Under the pieces are notes generated by a model that was not told the origin of the DNA, made no database searches, and saw nothing but the letters and a program-made list of their open reading frames with translations. From IMG/VR virus record IMGVR_UViG_3300024518_003488, positions 1 through 22,373 of that record: a stretch of DNA of 22,373 nucleotides. The stretch is one strand, 5' to 3'. The DNA comes from a virus. Shown here piece by piece: positions 1-6,743 of this stretch; position 1 is the first letter of the stretch; every line of letters starts with the position of its first letter. Both the position numbers and the translations under genes were made by a program.

Positions 1-32
1 AGACAAAAAATCTAAAGTTAAGTGGTACTAAT

Positions 33-419
33 ATGGCCTGGTTTGGTCTAGCAAAAATTGCTTTACAAGCTGGGAGTAAGATATACGCCAATCGTCAAAG
101 AACAAAGATGGCTATGTCTGATGCACAATTGATGCACGCAGAAAAAATGGCCCGAGGAGAAGAATCTTACCAGGGCAAACTTTTAGAATCGAGAGATTCA
201 GATTTTAAGGACGAAATCGTACTTGCGATATTAACGCTCCCGATAATTGTGCTCGCATATGGGGTTTGGTCGAACGATCCGGGCGCGATGGAGAAAATAA
301 ACATCTTTTTTGACCATTTCGCGAATTTGCCGAAATGGTTTACAAATCTCTGGATCCTTGTAGTAGCCAGCGTTTTTGGTATAAAGGGTACACAGATATT
401 TAGAGGAGGAAAAAAATAA
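33..419 (+). CDS. Holin-like small membrane protein
   Basis: 128 aa. The N-terminal half (about residues 1-58) is hydrophilic and basic and reads as a helix (many Ala, Lys, Gln, Met). Two hydrophobic segments follow, about 61-79 and 102-118, separated by an acidic/aromatic stretch, and the protein ends in a basic tail (RGGKK). There is a short 'RDSDFKDE' motif just before the first membrane segment. This layout resembles the 3-TM holin family described for gene transfer agents and common in marine phage contigs, so a role in lysis timing in the inner membrane is possible. The family link is from memory, and no lysis enzyme is visible next to it. It could instead be a membrane protein of unknown role. 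It ends inside the start of the next gene (TAATG, 1-nt overlap). Confidence 0.6.
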   Translation: MAWFGLAKIALQAGSKIYANRQRTKMAMSDAQLMHAEKMARGEESYQGKLLESRDSDFKDEIVLAILTLPIIVLAYGVWSNDPGAMEKINIFFDHFANLPKWFTNLWILVVASVFGIKGTQIFRGGKK

Positions 420-646
420 TGGGTGATAAATCAGTAAAAGATAGAACTTGGTCTGGAGCTTTGCCAACATTAAAGCGTCCTTCAGGGAAAACTCTTTTAG
501 AAAAAGGTGAAAAAAATAAAAAAGATAATGGATTACAATTTTTGAAAGATTATGCTAAGGATAAGAAAAAAAAGATTACTACTAAAGTTAAAAATATAAC
601 TGGTGGTATGAAGGTTGTTGCTAAAAAATTAAAAGGAGATAACTAA
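419..646 (+). CDS. Small Lys-rich basic protein, unknown function
   Basis: 75 aa, very rich in Lys (runs such as KDKKKK), strongly positively charged, with no hydrophobic segment and no recognisable domain. An AGGAGG Shine-Dalgarno at 404-409 sits 9 nt before the ATG, and the start overlaps the stop of the upstream holin-like gene by 1 nt. Its place just ahead of the head module and its charge would suit a nucleic-acid-binding or packaged internal protein, but that is inference only. I do not recognise a family. Confidence 0.75.
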   Translation: MGDKSVKDRTWSGALPTLKRPSGKTLLEKGEKNKKDNGLQFLKDYAKDKKKKITTKVKNITGGMKVVAKKLKGDN

Positions 647-647
647 C

Positions 648-869
648 ATGAGACAAAACGGCGTAAGATCGAATGTGCGTTTTCCTTATGGTTCTTCTAA
701 AAGAGCTAAGAAATCTAGAGGTGGTCAAGGCTATGATGATAGACTTGATGAATCTTTAGGTGCAAGACATGGGAAAAAATCCCAATCTTTCAAAGCTCGA
801 AGAGATGAATCTAAAGGCATGGAAAAAGCTTTGGGTAAAAGAGCTTATTCCCATATTGATAAAGGGTAG
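648..869 (+). CDS. Small Arg/Lys/Gly-rich basic protein, unknown function
   Basis: 73 aa, highly basic and rich in Ser, Gly, Arg and Lys, with low sequence complexity and no hydrophobic stretch, probably disordered. An AAGGAG Shine-Dalgarno lies just upstream (about 633-638), and the start is 1 nt after the stop of the previous gene. It is the second of three consecutive small basic proteins. Nothing shows an enzymatic role. Nucleic-acid binding or incorporation in the capsid is a guess from charge and context. Confidence 0.72.
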   Translation: MRQNGVRSNVRFPYGSSKRAKKSRGGQGYDDRLDESLGARHGKKSQSFKARRDESKGMEKALGKRAYSHIDKG

Positions 870-871
870 TA

Positions 872-1129
872 ATGACTAAAAAAAATTGGATTCAAAAAGT
901 TAATAAATCCATTAAGGCAAGAGGCACTAAAGGTAAATGTACACCTATTACGAAAAAAGGATGTACAGGAAGAGCAAAAGCTTTAGCTAAAACCTTTAAG
1001 AAGATGGCTGCTAAAAGAAAACATGCTGCTGACGGTGGATACATGGGACCAAGCATAAAAGGTGATTATGCTGGACATAATTTATCTAATGCTAGTTATA
1101 GAAATTACTATAAAGGCATGCTTGATTAA
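872..1129 (+). CDS. Small basic protein with paired cysteines, marine-phage family
   Basis: 85 aa and basic. About residues 14-50 carry a KGKC-x6-GC stretch followed by an Ala/Lys-rich helix (ALAKTFKKMAAKRK). The C-terminal third is Gly/Tyr/Asn-rich (YMGPSIKGDYAGHNLS) and looks disordered. I have seen similar short Lys/Ala proteins in marine phage genomes, always without assigned function. Two cysteines 9 residues apart could bind metal or form a disulfide, but two are too few for a classical zinc finger. The ATG has only a weak GGG upstream and starts 2 nt after the previous stop, so translational coupling is likely. Confidence 0.72.
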   Translation: MTKKNWIQKVNKSIKARGTKGKCTPITKKGCTGRAKALAKTFKKMAAKRKHAADGGYMGPSIKGDYAGHNLSNASYRNYYKGMLD

Positions 1130-1143
1130 AAAAAGGAGTTAGA

Positions 1144-1410
1144 ATGGATTTAGAATTAATAATAAAGATACAGAGACAACTAAAACAATTATATCAAAAT
1201 ATTGGTGACTCCATGGTAGGTGGTGGGGTTGACAATATGGAAAAATACAAATATATGTTAGGGCAGGCACATGCCTACCAATATATTTCACAGGAAATCT
1301 CTAACCTGCTAAATAAGAAGGAGCAAAAAAATGAAAAAGGAACAGTCGTCGACCTCAACTCAGCCAACAATTCTGGCAGACCAAAAGGCAGAGGCCCCAA
1401 AGCACATTAA
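1144..1410 (+). CDS. Small helical protein, unknown function
   Basis: 88 aa. Residues 1-60 are predicted helical by eye (LELIIKIQRQLKQLYQNI, then a second helix around MEKYKYMLGQAHAYQYI). The last 25 residues are a polar tail ending GRPKGRGPKAH. An AGGAG Shine-Dalgarno at about 1136-1140 supports the ATG at 1144. The final 80 nt overlap the start of the GroES-like gene in another frame, an unusually long overlap for this compact genome, and the disordered tail is what the overlap encodes. No function is recognised. Position just before chaperonin and scaffold genes suggests a head-assembly or packaging accessory at most. Confidence 0.75.
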   Translation: MDLELIIKIQRQLKQLYQNIGDSMVGGGVDNMEKYKYMLGQAHAYQYISQEISNLLNKKEQKNEKGTVVDLNSANNSGRPKGRGPKAH

Positions 1411-1831
1411 TGCTTTAGAAGAAAAATATAAAGCTCAAGAACCAGAAAAATCAAAAACAACAAAAAGATTAGATCCTGAATCAATTAAAAGTGTAATTGA
1501 TGAATTACCAAATCCATCAGGATATAGACTTTTAGTTTTACCCTTTACCCCAAAGGAAAAAACTAAAGGTGGAATTATTTATGCCCAAGAATCTTTAGAC
1601 AAAGCAAGAATAGCTACGAACTGTGGTTATGTTTTAAAGATGGGTCCATTGGCTTACTTTGATCATGAAAAATTTTCAACAGGGCCATGGTGTAAAAAAG
1701 GAGATTGGGTGATCTTTGCAAGATACGCAGGATCGCGATTACCAATAGAAGGCGGAGAGATCCGTATTCTCAACGACGACGAAGTTCTGGGTACAATAAA
1801 AGATCCAGAATCAGTGTTGCATTACGTATAA
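1331..1831 (+). CDS. GroES-like co-chaperonin
   Basis: 166 aa. An N-terminal extension of about 60 residues is polar and probably disordered. From about residue 62 the protein follows the Cpn10/GroES fold: GYRLLVLPF (first strand), KTKGGIIYAQES where the GroES mobile loop sits, GYVLKMGP, then CKKGDWVIFARYAG and the closing NDDEVLGTI, matching GroES elements such as GDIVIF and ESDILAIV. GroES caps the GroEL ring and helps proteins fold. Phage versions (T4 gp31 is the classic) let the host chaperonin fold the capsid protein. The gene lies two genes before the scaffold/capsid module, which fits that role. AAGGAG at 1318-1323, 7 nt before the ATG, fixes the start even though it lies 80 nt inside the previous gene. 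The N-terminal extension is longer than in host GroES. Confidence 0.8.
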   Translation: MKKEQSSTSTQPTILADQKAEAPKHINALEEKYKAQEPEKSKTTKRLDPESIKSVIDELPNPSGYRLLVLPFTPKEKTKGGIIYAQESLDKARIATNCGYVLKMGPLAYFDHEKFSTGPWCKKGDWVIFARYAGSRLPIEGGEIRILNDDEVLGTIKDPESVLHYV

Positions 1832-1843
1832 CATAGGAGGACT

Positions 1844-2881
1844 ATGCCAGAAAAAGAAGAAGCAAAAAAAGAAGAAGTAAAAAAAGAAGATCTTACAGTT
1901 GATATTGATACTTCTGGTCCAGGAGCTGAAATAGAGCTTGAGGATAAAAAACCAGAAGGAGAAGTAGAAACTGTAGAGAAAAAAGAAGAAGCTCCTAGCG
2001 ACCCGACTCCCGCTGCTGAACCTGTAGAGGAGAAGCAAGAGGCGAGTGACGAGAAGCCGGTAGAAGAAAAGAAAGACGAGGATGTAAAGCCTGTAGAAGA
2101 AAAGAAAGACGAATTAGAAACATATAGTAAAGATGTTCAAAGAAGAATTGCTAAGTTAACTAAAAAATGGAGAGAAGCCGAACGTCAAAAAGATGAAGCT
2201 ATTAATTATGCTAAATCTCAAAAAGACGAGCGAGAACAACTTCAGAAAAGATATTCTTCCGTTGAACAAGCTGGTGTTAAAGACAGAGAAGAGAGAATCA
2301 AATCTGGTCTTCAAGCAGCAACAGCTAAGTTAGCCGCAGCTAAAGAGTCAAGTGATCTTGTCGCTGAAGTTGATGCTAATAAAGAAATCGCAAGACTAGG
2401 ATACGAAGAAGCTAGACTTGCAGAAACTAAACAAATGGCAGCCGAAGCAGCGAAATTAGAGGAAAAGGAGAAGAAGCCGATGATTTCACCGCAACAAACT
2501 ACTGCACCAGATCCTAAAGCAGAATCTTGGGGAACTAAAAACAGATGGTTTGGTACGGATACAGCAATGACGTACACTGCATTTGACTTACATAAAAAAC
2601 TAGTGGAAGACGAAGGCTTTGACCCGCAGACGGATGAATATTATGGTGAAATTGATAGAAGAATAAGACTTGAATTTCCCCACAAATTTGATACAACTAA
2701 AGGCAAGGTTACACAAGATACGACCAAACCGACGCAAATAGTCGCTTCAGCGAAGCGCAGCGTAAATGCACCCGGTCGCACAACCGTGAGACTCACACCT
2801 TCTCAGGTTACTATCGCTAAAAAATTAGGAGTGCCATTAGAAGAATATGCGAAACAATTAAAAATCACGAAGGAGGTATAG
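1844..2881 (+). CDS. Capsid scaffolding-like acidic coiled-coil protein
   Basis: 345 aa. Residues 1-95 are extremely Glu/Lys-rich and disordered, with an 11-residue tandem duplication (KPVEEKKDE at 71-79 and 82-90). Residues about 93-212 form a long charged helix or coiled coil rich in Ala, Lys, Glu and Gln. Residues 228-285 hold a conserved-looking block with aromatic residues (WGTKNRWFGTD, then DEYYGEIDRRIR and FPHKF). The basic C-terminal part (298-345) includes TVRLTPSQVTIAKKLGV, a helix-turn-helix-like end that may be a capsid-binding tail. Composition, coiled coil and position two genes before the major capsid protein match phage scaffolds, which shape the procapsid and then leave. The start is supported by AGGAGG at 1834-1839. 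The assignment is by context and composition, not by a catalytic motif. Confidence 0.72.
   Translation: MPEKEEAKKEEVKKEDLTVDIDTSGPGAEIELEDKKPEGEVETVEKKEEAPSDPTPAAEPVEEKQEASDEKPVEEKKDEDVKPVEEKKDELETYSKDVQRRIAKLTKKWREAERQKDEAINYAKSQKDEREQLQKRYSSVEQAGVKDREERIKSGLQAATAKLAAAKESSDLVAEVDANKEIARLGYEEARLAETKQMAAEAAKLEEKEKKPMISPQQTTAPDPKAESWGTKNRWFGTDTAMTYTAFDLHKKLVEDEGFDPQTDEYYGEIDRRIRLEFPHKFDTTKGKVTQDTTKPTQIVASAKRSVNAPGRTTVRLTPSQVTIAKKLGVPLEEYAKQLKITKEV
2060..2112 (+). repeat. Short direct repeat in the scaffold gene
   Basis: The 20-nt word GTAGAAGAAAAGAAAGACGA occurs at 2060-2079 and again at 2093-2112, 33 nt apart. In protein terms it duplicates an 11-residue KPVEEKKDE unit inside the acidic disordered N-terminus. 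It is a local in-frame duplication that probably changes only the length of the acidic arm. Confidence 0.8.
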
Positions 2882-2884
2882 CAT

Positions 2885-3346
2885 ATGGAAAATGAAAAAC
2901 TAAAAACTTCTCGTGCGAGTCAGTCAAGGGACAAAGTTAAAAGACCTACGACTTGGACTCCACCATCATCTTTAGATGCACCACCTGCGCCGGATGGATT
3001 TCGACACAGATGGATAAGAGCTGAGGTAGTTGGCTTCGACGATACAAAGAACATGTCAGGTAAATTTAGATCTGGCTGGGAACTTGTTCGTGGAGATCAA
3101 TATCCAGACGCTGAATATCCAACTGTAAATGAAGGCAAATATTCAGGGGTGATCGGAGTTGGCGGCCTGTTGCTGGCAAGGATACCGGAAGAGGTTGCAA
3201 AATCGAGGGAAGCGTTTTTTAGACAACAAACGCAAGCCAAAGATGAAGCAATAAACAACGACCTTATGAAGGAACAGCACTCCAGCATGCCGATTAATGC
3301 TGAGAGACAAAGTCGTGTAACTTTTGGTGGTAACAAGAAAAATTAA
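2885..3346 (+). CDS. Conserved marine-phage head-module protein, unknown function
   Basis: 153 aa. A basic N-terminus leads to a central block, about residues 24-75, with motifs WTPPSSLDAPPAPDGFRHRW, IRAEVVGFDDTKN and SGWELVRGDQYPD. A helical segment rich in Gln, Glu and Lys (about 103-135) and a polar tail follow. I recognise the central block from many marine phage genomes, where it consistently sits between scaffold and capsid genes and is annotated as hypothetical. The ATG follows AAGGAGG with good spacing and begins 3 nt after the scaffold stop. A minor head protein or assembly factor is the natural guess from position, with no direct evidence. Confidence 0.75.
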   Translation: MENEKLKTSRASQSRDKVKRPTTWTPPSSLDAPPAPDGFRHRWIRAEVVGFDDTKNMSGKFRSGWELVRGDQYPDAEYPTVNEGKYSGVIGVGGLLLARIPEEVAKSREAFFRQQTQAKDEAINNDLMKEQHSSMPINAERQSRVTFGGNKKN

Positions 3347-3355
3347 TTTTTTCGC

Positions 3356-3386
3356 GATACCAACATTCGAGACGCGGTGCTATAAA
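3356..3386 (+). promoter_or_regulatory. Candidate extended -10 promoter before the decoration and capsid genes
   Basis: In the 62-nt gap between 3346 and 3409 lies TGCTATAAA (TATAAA at 3381-3386, with TG one base upstream as in an extended -10). GATACC at 3356-3361 and ACGC at 3372-3375 precede it. The same GATACC...ACGC...GCTATAAA order appears at 6687-6721 before another virion gene. No good -35 hexamer is seen here. It would drive the abundant decoration and major capsid genes. It has not been tested, and short AT-rich matches are common in this DNA. Confidence 0.4.
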
Positions 3387-3408
3387 CTTAAATAAGGAGT
3401 AAATAAAT

Positions 3409-3987
3409 ATGGCAAATCAAGACAGTGCTTTTGGCTTACGAGCTATAGGCAAAGCTGGCCAGAATAGAGACAACCAAGGTTTAAGTGAATTTAGTATTGC
3501 AGCAAGCTCAGGCGCGATATACCAACATGATCCAGTTCAAGCATTAGCTACTGGGTACATTGGTGTAGCAGGCGCGGGCGACACATTATTAGGCTCACTA
3601 AACGGTGTCTTTTTCACTGACGCTAGCACGTCGAAACCTACATGGGGTAATCACCTTAAAGCAGCTAACACAGCAACAGATATTGTTGGCTTCGTAAGTG
3701 ACGATCCTTATGAAAGGTTCGAAATACAGTCTGACGCAGCGATGGCGATAGCGAGCATAAATCTAAACATGGATTTAGTTTATGCGGCTGGAGCTTCACC
3801 GAATTTTAATTCGAAAGTTGAAGTTTCACAAACTAACGCAACAACTAACTCACGACAAATCAAAGTAATAGGAGTGACTAAAGATACTTCAAACAACCAA
3901 AAATCGAACGCAACTACGTATGCGACGAATGTTAACGTTGTAGGGATTATTAACGAGCACTTCTTAAAATCAACATCAGGAGTATAG
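3409..3987 (+). CDS. Head decoration-like structural protein
   Basis: 192 aa, rich in Ala, Ser, Thr, Asn and Gly, predicted beta-rich, with no signal peptide or membrane segment. The start MANQDSAFGLRAIGKAG is characteristic of a protein common in marine phage genomes immediately before the major capsid gene. The middle holds DPVQALATGYIGVAGAGDTLLG and FVSDDPYERFEIQSD. Proteins of this type are generally taken to be capsid-stabilising decoration or head fibre proteins. That role is inferred here from position and family memory. Translation starts at an ATG with AAGGAG upstream (3395-3399), and the gene is separated from the capsid gene by only 11 nt, so both are probably expressed together at high level. 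Confidence 0.72.
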   Translation: MANQDSAFGLRAIGKAGQNRDNQGLSEFSIAASSGAIYQHDPVQALATGYIGVAGAGDTLLGSLNGVFFTDASTSKPTWGNHLKAANTATDIVGFVSDDPYERFEIQSDAAMAIASINLNMDLVYAAGASPNFNSKVEVSQTNATTNSRQIKVIGVTKDTSNNQKSNATTYATNVNVVGIINEHFLKSTSGV

Positions 3988-3998
3988 GAGTATAAATT

Positions 3999-4904
3999 AT
4001 GGCAATAAGTAGAGGACAATTAGTCAAAGAACTAGAGCCAGGATTGAATGCACTATTCGGCCTGGAATACAAGCGGTATGAAAATCAGCAAACTGAAATT
4101 TTCGATACAGAATCATCTGACAGAGCTTTTGAAGAAGAAGTAATGTTATCTGGTTTCGCAAACGCTCAAGTTAAACCAGAAGGTTCTGGAGTAACTTTTG
4201 ACAATGCACAAGAAACTTTCACTGCTAGATACACGCATGAAACAATAGCTCTTGCATTCGCTATCACTGAAGAAGCGATCGAAGACAATTTGTATGACAG
4301 ACTCGCGTCTAGATATACAAAAGCTTTGGCAAGATCTATGGCAAACACTAAGCAAGTAAGAGCAGCTAACGTATTAAACAATGCGTTTGACTCTAACTTC
4401 ACTGGTGGAGATGGGATAGAACTTTGTTCTACAGCCCACCCAACAATCGCAGGCACAGTTGCTAACGAGTTATCAACTTCTGCTGACCTTAACGAAACGT
4501 CAATGGAACAAGCGTTAATTGATATCGCTGCTCTAACTGACGAACGTGGTTTAAAAGTTGCGGCTCAAGGAAGAAAAATGATAATTCCTTCTGAGCTTCA
4601 ATTTACTGCTGAGAGATTATTCAAATCTCAAGGTAGAGTTGGAACTGCTGACAATGACATCAATGCTGTTAAAAGCATGGGTATGATTCCACAAGGCTGG
4701 GTAGTTAACAATTTCTTAACTGACACAGACGCGTGGTTCATTAAAACTGACGTTCCTAACGGAATGAAAATGTTTGTCAGATCACCAATCAAAACTGCTA
4801 TGGAAGGCGATTTTGACACTGGAAACGTTAGATACAAAGCTAGAGAAAGATACAGCTTCGGCTGGTCTGACCCTAGAGGTATCTTCGGATCTCCAGGTGC
4901 GTAA
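3999..4904 (+). CDS. Major capsid protein
   Basis: 301 aa, starting MAISRGQLVKELEPGLNALF. It has no signal peptide and the balanced alpha/beta composition of HK97-fold shell proteins. The central part includes ETFTARYTHETIALAFAITE and then FTGGDGIELCSTAHP, a loop seen in Mu gpT-like and marine capsid proteins. The C-terminal third contains GRKMIIPSELQFTAERL, KSMGMIPQGWVVNNFL, TDTDAWFIKTDVPNGMKMFV and the closing YKARERYSFGWSDPRGIFGS, typical of these shells. Length is normal for the family. It would form the icosahedral head around the scaffold. AGGAG lies 5' of the ATG, and a strong terminator follows 25 nt after the stop, closing the head operon. Confidence 0.88.
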   Translation: MAISRGQLVKELEPGLNALFGLEYKRYENQQTEIFDTESSDRAFEEEVMLSGFANAQVKPEGSGVTFDNAQETFTARYTHETIALAFAITEEAIEDNLYDRLASRYTKALARSMANTKQVRAANVLNNAFDSNFTGGDGIELCSTAHPTIAGTVANELSTSADLNETSMEQALIDIAALTDERGLKVAAQGRKMIIPSELQFTAERLFKSQGRVGTADNDINAVKSMGMIPQGWVVNNFLTDTDAWFIKTDVPNGMKMFVRSPIKTAMEGDFDTGNVRYKARERYSFGWSDPRGIFGSPGA

Positions 4905-4929
4905 TCACTTGTAGTAAATTACAATAATT

Positions 4930-4958
4930 AAGGGCGCCCTTGTGGCGCCCTTTTTTTT
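4930..4958 (+). terminator. Rho-independent terminator after the capsid gene
   Basis: AAGGGCGCC (4930-4938) pairs with GGCGCCCTT (4944-4952) around a CTTGT loop, and an unbroken run of eight T (4951-4958) follows. GC-rich stem, short loop and U-tract make this a textbook intrinsic terminator and the clearest one in the window. It separates the head genes from the accessory insert that begins only 24 nt later. Confidence 0.93.
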
Positions 4959-4982
4959 ATGTTAAAAGAAAGTAAGAAAGTT

Positions 4983-5705
4983 ATGTTTAGAAAAAATAAA
5001 GATATTATTATTCAGACGAATGAAATTCCTGTGGATATATTAAAAAAGTTTTTATTAACTTTTCCACATAATTTACCTAAATATTTTAAAGATATACCCT
5101 CTCATTTTTTTGATAATCAAAAAAGACAAATACGATCTAAAAAAACGCTTAAGAGTTGCTCCGGATTTATAAATCTTTTTAAAAGATGTATTCTATTTAC
5201 CTCTCCCTACGATATTGAATTATTTATTGAACCTAAAGAAATTAAAGGTCATTTTGATATTAAGGGAATGGTTGGTGGATCTGTTTGGCACCGATATTTA
5301 CACCATCATGCCGATTGGCAATTTATTGATTATGTTAAAAGTGATTATGCTTTTATTCTTAAATTTATGCCTTTCTTTAATATTAGATGTCCTTATAATT
5401 TAATTCTTTCTAATCCATGGTGGCATATGAATAGTTTTGAGACTATTCCAGGGATGGTTAATTGTAAAGACCCCCTAGATTTGAACATTTTTATACCTAT
5501 CAAAAAGGGTCAAACTTACCTTTTTATTCCTCAAGGAGCTCCTTTAGCCTATATAAATTTTGAAACTGATGACCAATTAAATCTAGTTTATAAAAATAAA
5601 AATTATAAATACTCTGATTGGATGGGTCTCCACTATACTTTTAGTAATTTGAAAAATAAGCTGGTAAACAATATAATTAAAAAAATACATGGAACCAATA
5701 TTTGA
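4983..5705 (+). CDS. Accessory protein of unknown function, possible jelly-roll fold
   Basis: 240 aa from the ATG at 4983. An in-frame ATG at 4959 exists, but it abuts the terminator T-run and would add only MLKESKKV, so the later start is preferred; neither has a clear Shine-Dalgarno. The protein is rich in Phe, Tyr, Lys, Ile and Asn. The second half has WHRYLHHHADW, NLILSNPWWHMNSFETIPGM and LNIFIPIKKGQTYLFIPQG, a pattern of beta strands reminiscent of small jelly-roll or cupin-like phage proteins. Several His residues (HHHAD) could bind metal, but no complete facial triad is convincing. It overlaps the next gene, a 2OG-Fe(II) oxygenase, by 17 nt, suggesting a coupled pair. Its AT-richer codon use and lack of a ribosome site differ from the neighbouring virion genes. 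Function unknown. Confidence 0.7.
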   Translation: MFRKNKDIIIQTNEIPVDILKKFLLTFPHNLPKYFKDIPSHFFDNQKRQIRSKKTLKSCSGFINLFKRCILFTSPYDIELFIEPKEIKGHFDIKGMVGGSVWHRYLHHHADWQFIDYVKSDYAFILKFMPFFNIRCPYNLILSNPWWHMNSFETIPGMVNCKDPLDLNIFIPIKKGQTYLFIPQGAPLAYINFETDDQLNLVYKNKNYKYSDWMGLHYTFSNLKNKLVNNIIKKIHGTNI

Positions 5706-6231
5706 AGAAGATAATTTTATAAGTAAGGCTGCTTGTAAAAAGTTAATATCTTACCATAAAAATAATTGTCCAAAAGATGATACGTCTCATGGAGTTTGGA
5801 ATAATAGAATTGTTACTTCATACGATGATAGTATTAGAAATTTAATAAATTCTATTCACCATAAAGTTCTTTCTCTGGTTCAGAAATTTTATAAGGAAGA
5901 TGTATTATATCTAGAATTTAGTAATTTAGTTTATTGGGGTAAAGAAATGGAATTAGTACCTCATGCTGACAATTTTTGGATTGATAATCCTAAAAAACCT
6001 CATAATTGCTCTCATCGAGTTTATTCTTCTATTTTATATTTAAATAATAATTTTAAAGGTGGAGAAACTTATTTTCCAGGGCATAATTACAGTATAAAGC
6101 CAAAATCAGGGAAATTAACCTTTTATACATCGGGGGCAAAACATGTTCATGGTGTTAAAAAAGTTACTAGTGGGACAAGATATACCCTGGGAACTTGGTT
6201 TACAAAGGATCTAAACCGTAGTATACTGTAA
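5689..6231 (+). CDS. 2-oxoglutarate/Fe(II)-dependent oxygenase, prolyl 4-hydroxylase type
   Basis: 180 aa. The double-stranded beta-helix core is clear: metal ligands H92 and D94 in PHADNFW, the strand VYSSILYLNNNFKGGETYF (111-129), the distal H154 in HVHGV, and the 2OG-binding R164 in GTRYTLGTWF. All residues needed for Fe(II) and 2-oxoglutarate binding are present, so an active hydroxylase is expected. Length is at the short end for P4H-like catalytic domains, with only about 85 residues before the core. The substrate is unknown and could be a peptidyl proline, another residue, a sugar or a nucleobase. The start lies inside the preceding gene (17-nt overlap) and has no Shine-Dalgarno, consistent with translational coupling. 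Confidence 0.9.
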   Translation: MEPIFEEDNFISKAACKKLISYHKNNCPKDDTSHGVWNNRIVTSYDDSIRNLINSIHHKVLSLVQKFYKEDVLYLEFSNLVYWGKEMELVPHADNFWIDNPKKPHNCSHRVYSSILYLNNNFKGGETYFPGHNYSIKPKSGKLTFYTSGAKHVHGVKKVTSGTRYTLGTWFTKDLNRSIL

Positions 6232-6249
6232 AAACATTAGAATAACCTT

Positions 6250-6501
6250 ATGAAAAACTTCCGCGTACAAATACGAGCTTATGGCTATTATGCTGACTTC
6301 ACTATGTCGTCAGTTGATGAGGCCCAAGCCTTTGAAAATACCCTAGTTGACAAATTAGGAAAAAAGGATATAAAGTGGGAGAAAGATGGATTCTCAGGAA
6401 AACATCTAAAATGGATAACCTATGAGGAGGTTTCTAATGATCCAGGACCTATACAAACAAAAGAAGTCCTTGGAGTTAAGTTGGGAGCAAGAGCATCTTA
6501 G
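6250..6501 (+). CDS. Small protein of unknown function
   Basis: 83 aa. It opens with alternating beta-type sequence (MKNFRVQIRAYGYYADFTM) and then a helix (SVDEAQAFENTLVDKLGKK), a beta-alpha pattern. No Shine-Dalgarno is visible. The end overlaps the next gene. No family is recognised. It sits between the accessory oxygenase and the next virion genes and could belong to either. Confidence 0.6.
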   Translation: MKNFRVQIRAYGYYADFTMSSVDEAQAFENTLVDKLGKKDIKWEKDGFSGKHLKWITYEEVSNDPGPIQTKEVLGVKLGARAS

Positions 6502-6646
6502 AGAAGATAAATATACTCTCAACATGGTTCGACTTGATGACAAAATAAGAGAAGTCATTACGGCCATTAAGATAGAAGAGGCAAAAATTGCAGATAGAGA
6601 AAATGCAATTTCTGAATCGGCTCCAGAAGTTTCAATAGCTACTTAA
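6437..6646 (+). CDS. Small helical protein, unknown function
   Basis: 69 aa from the ATG at 6437. An in-frame ATG at 6422 would add MRRFL, but the AGGAGG at 6425-6430 lies 6 nt before 6437 and overlaps the upstream candidate, so it decides for the later start. The protein reads as one or two charged helices (SLELSWEQEHLREDKYTL, then DKIREVITAIKIEEAKIADR), likely a coiled coil, with a short polar C-terminus. It overlaps the previous gene by 65 nt in another frame. No family is recognised. Confidence 0.65.
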   Translation: MIQDLYKQKKSLELSWEQEHLREDKYTLNMVRLDDKIREVITAIKIEEAKIADRENAISESAPEVSIAT

Positions 6647-6686
6647 ATAAAAAGCTATACCATTGAAAATACCAGTTTCATCACAA

Positions 6687-6721
6687 GATACCTTGCGCTC
6701 TACGCAAATCTGCGCTATAAA
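6687..6721 (+). promoter_or_regulatory. Candidate sigma-70-like promoter before the 6807 virion gene
   Basis: TTGCGC (6693-6698) is followed after exactly 17 nt by TATAAA (6716-6721), a plausible -35/-10 pair. It lies in the longest gene-free stretch of the window (6647-6806). GATACC at 6687-6692 and ACGC at 6702-6705 are shared with the element at 3356-3386 upstream of the decoration/capsid pair. It would restart transcription of virion genes after the accessory insert. Assigned by inspection only. Confidence 0.45.
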
Positions 6722-6743
6722 TTAATCAGTATACAATTAATTA

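Noticed and set aside
231-470. Minus-strand open frame of 79 codons, and similar minus-strand frames elsewhere (for example 2311-2577, 4166-4456, 11603-11971)
   Set aside because: Each lies wholly opposite a well-supported plus-strand gene, lacks a ribosome site and encodes no plausible protein. The minus strand appears empty in this window.
4940-4968. TTGTGG...TAAAAG as a promoter for the accessory gene
   Set aside because: Both hexamers are poor and the first lies within the terminator hairpin.
4959-4982. ATG at 4959 as the start of the first accessory gene
   Set aside because: It abuts the terminator T-run and adds only eight residues. The ATG at 4983 is more reasonable, though not proven.
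5215-5403. 62-codon frame inside the first accessory gene
   Set aside because: Low-complexity Leu/Ile-rich shadow of AT-rich coding DNA, with no start signal.
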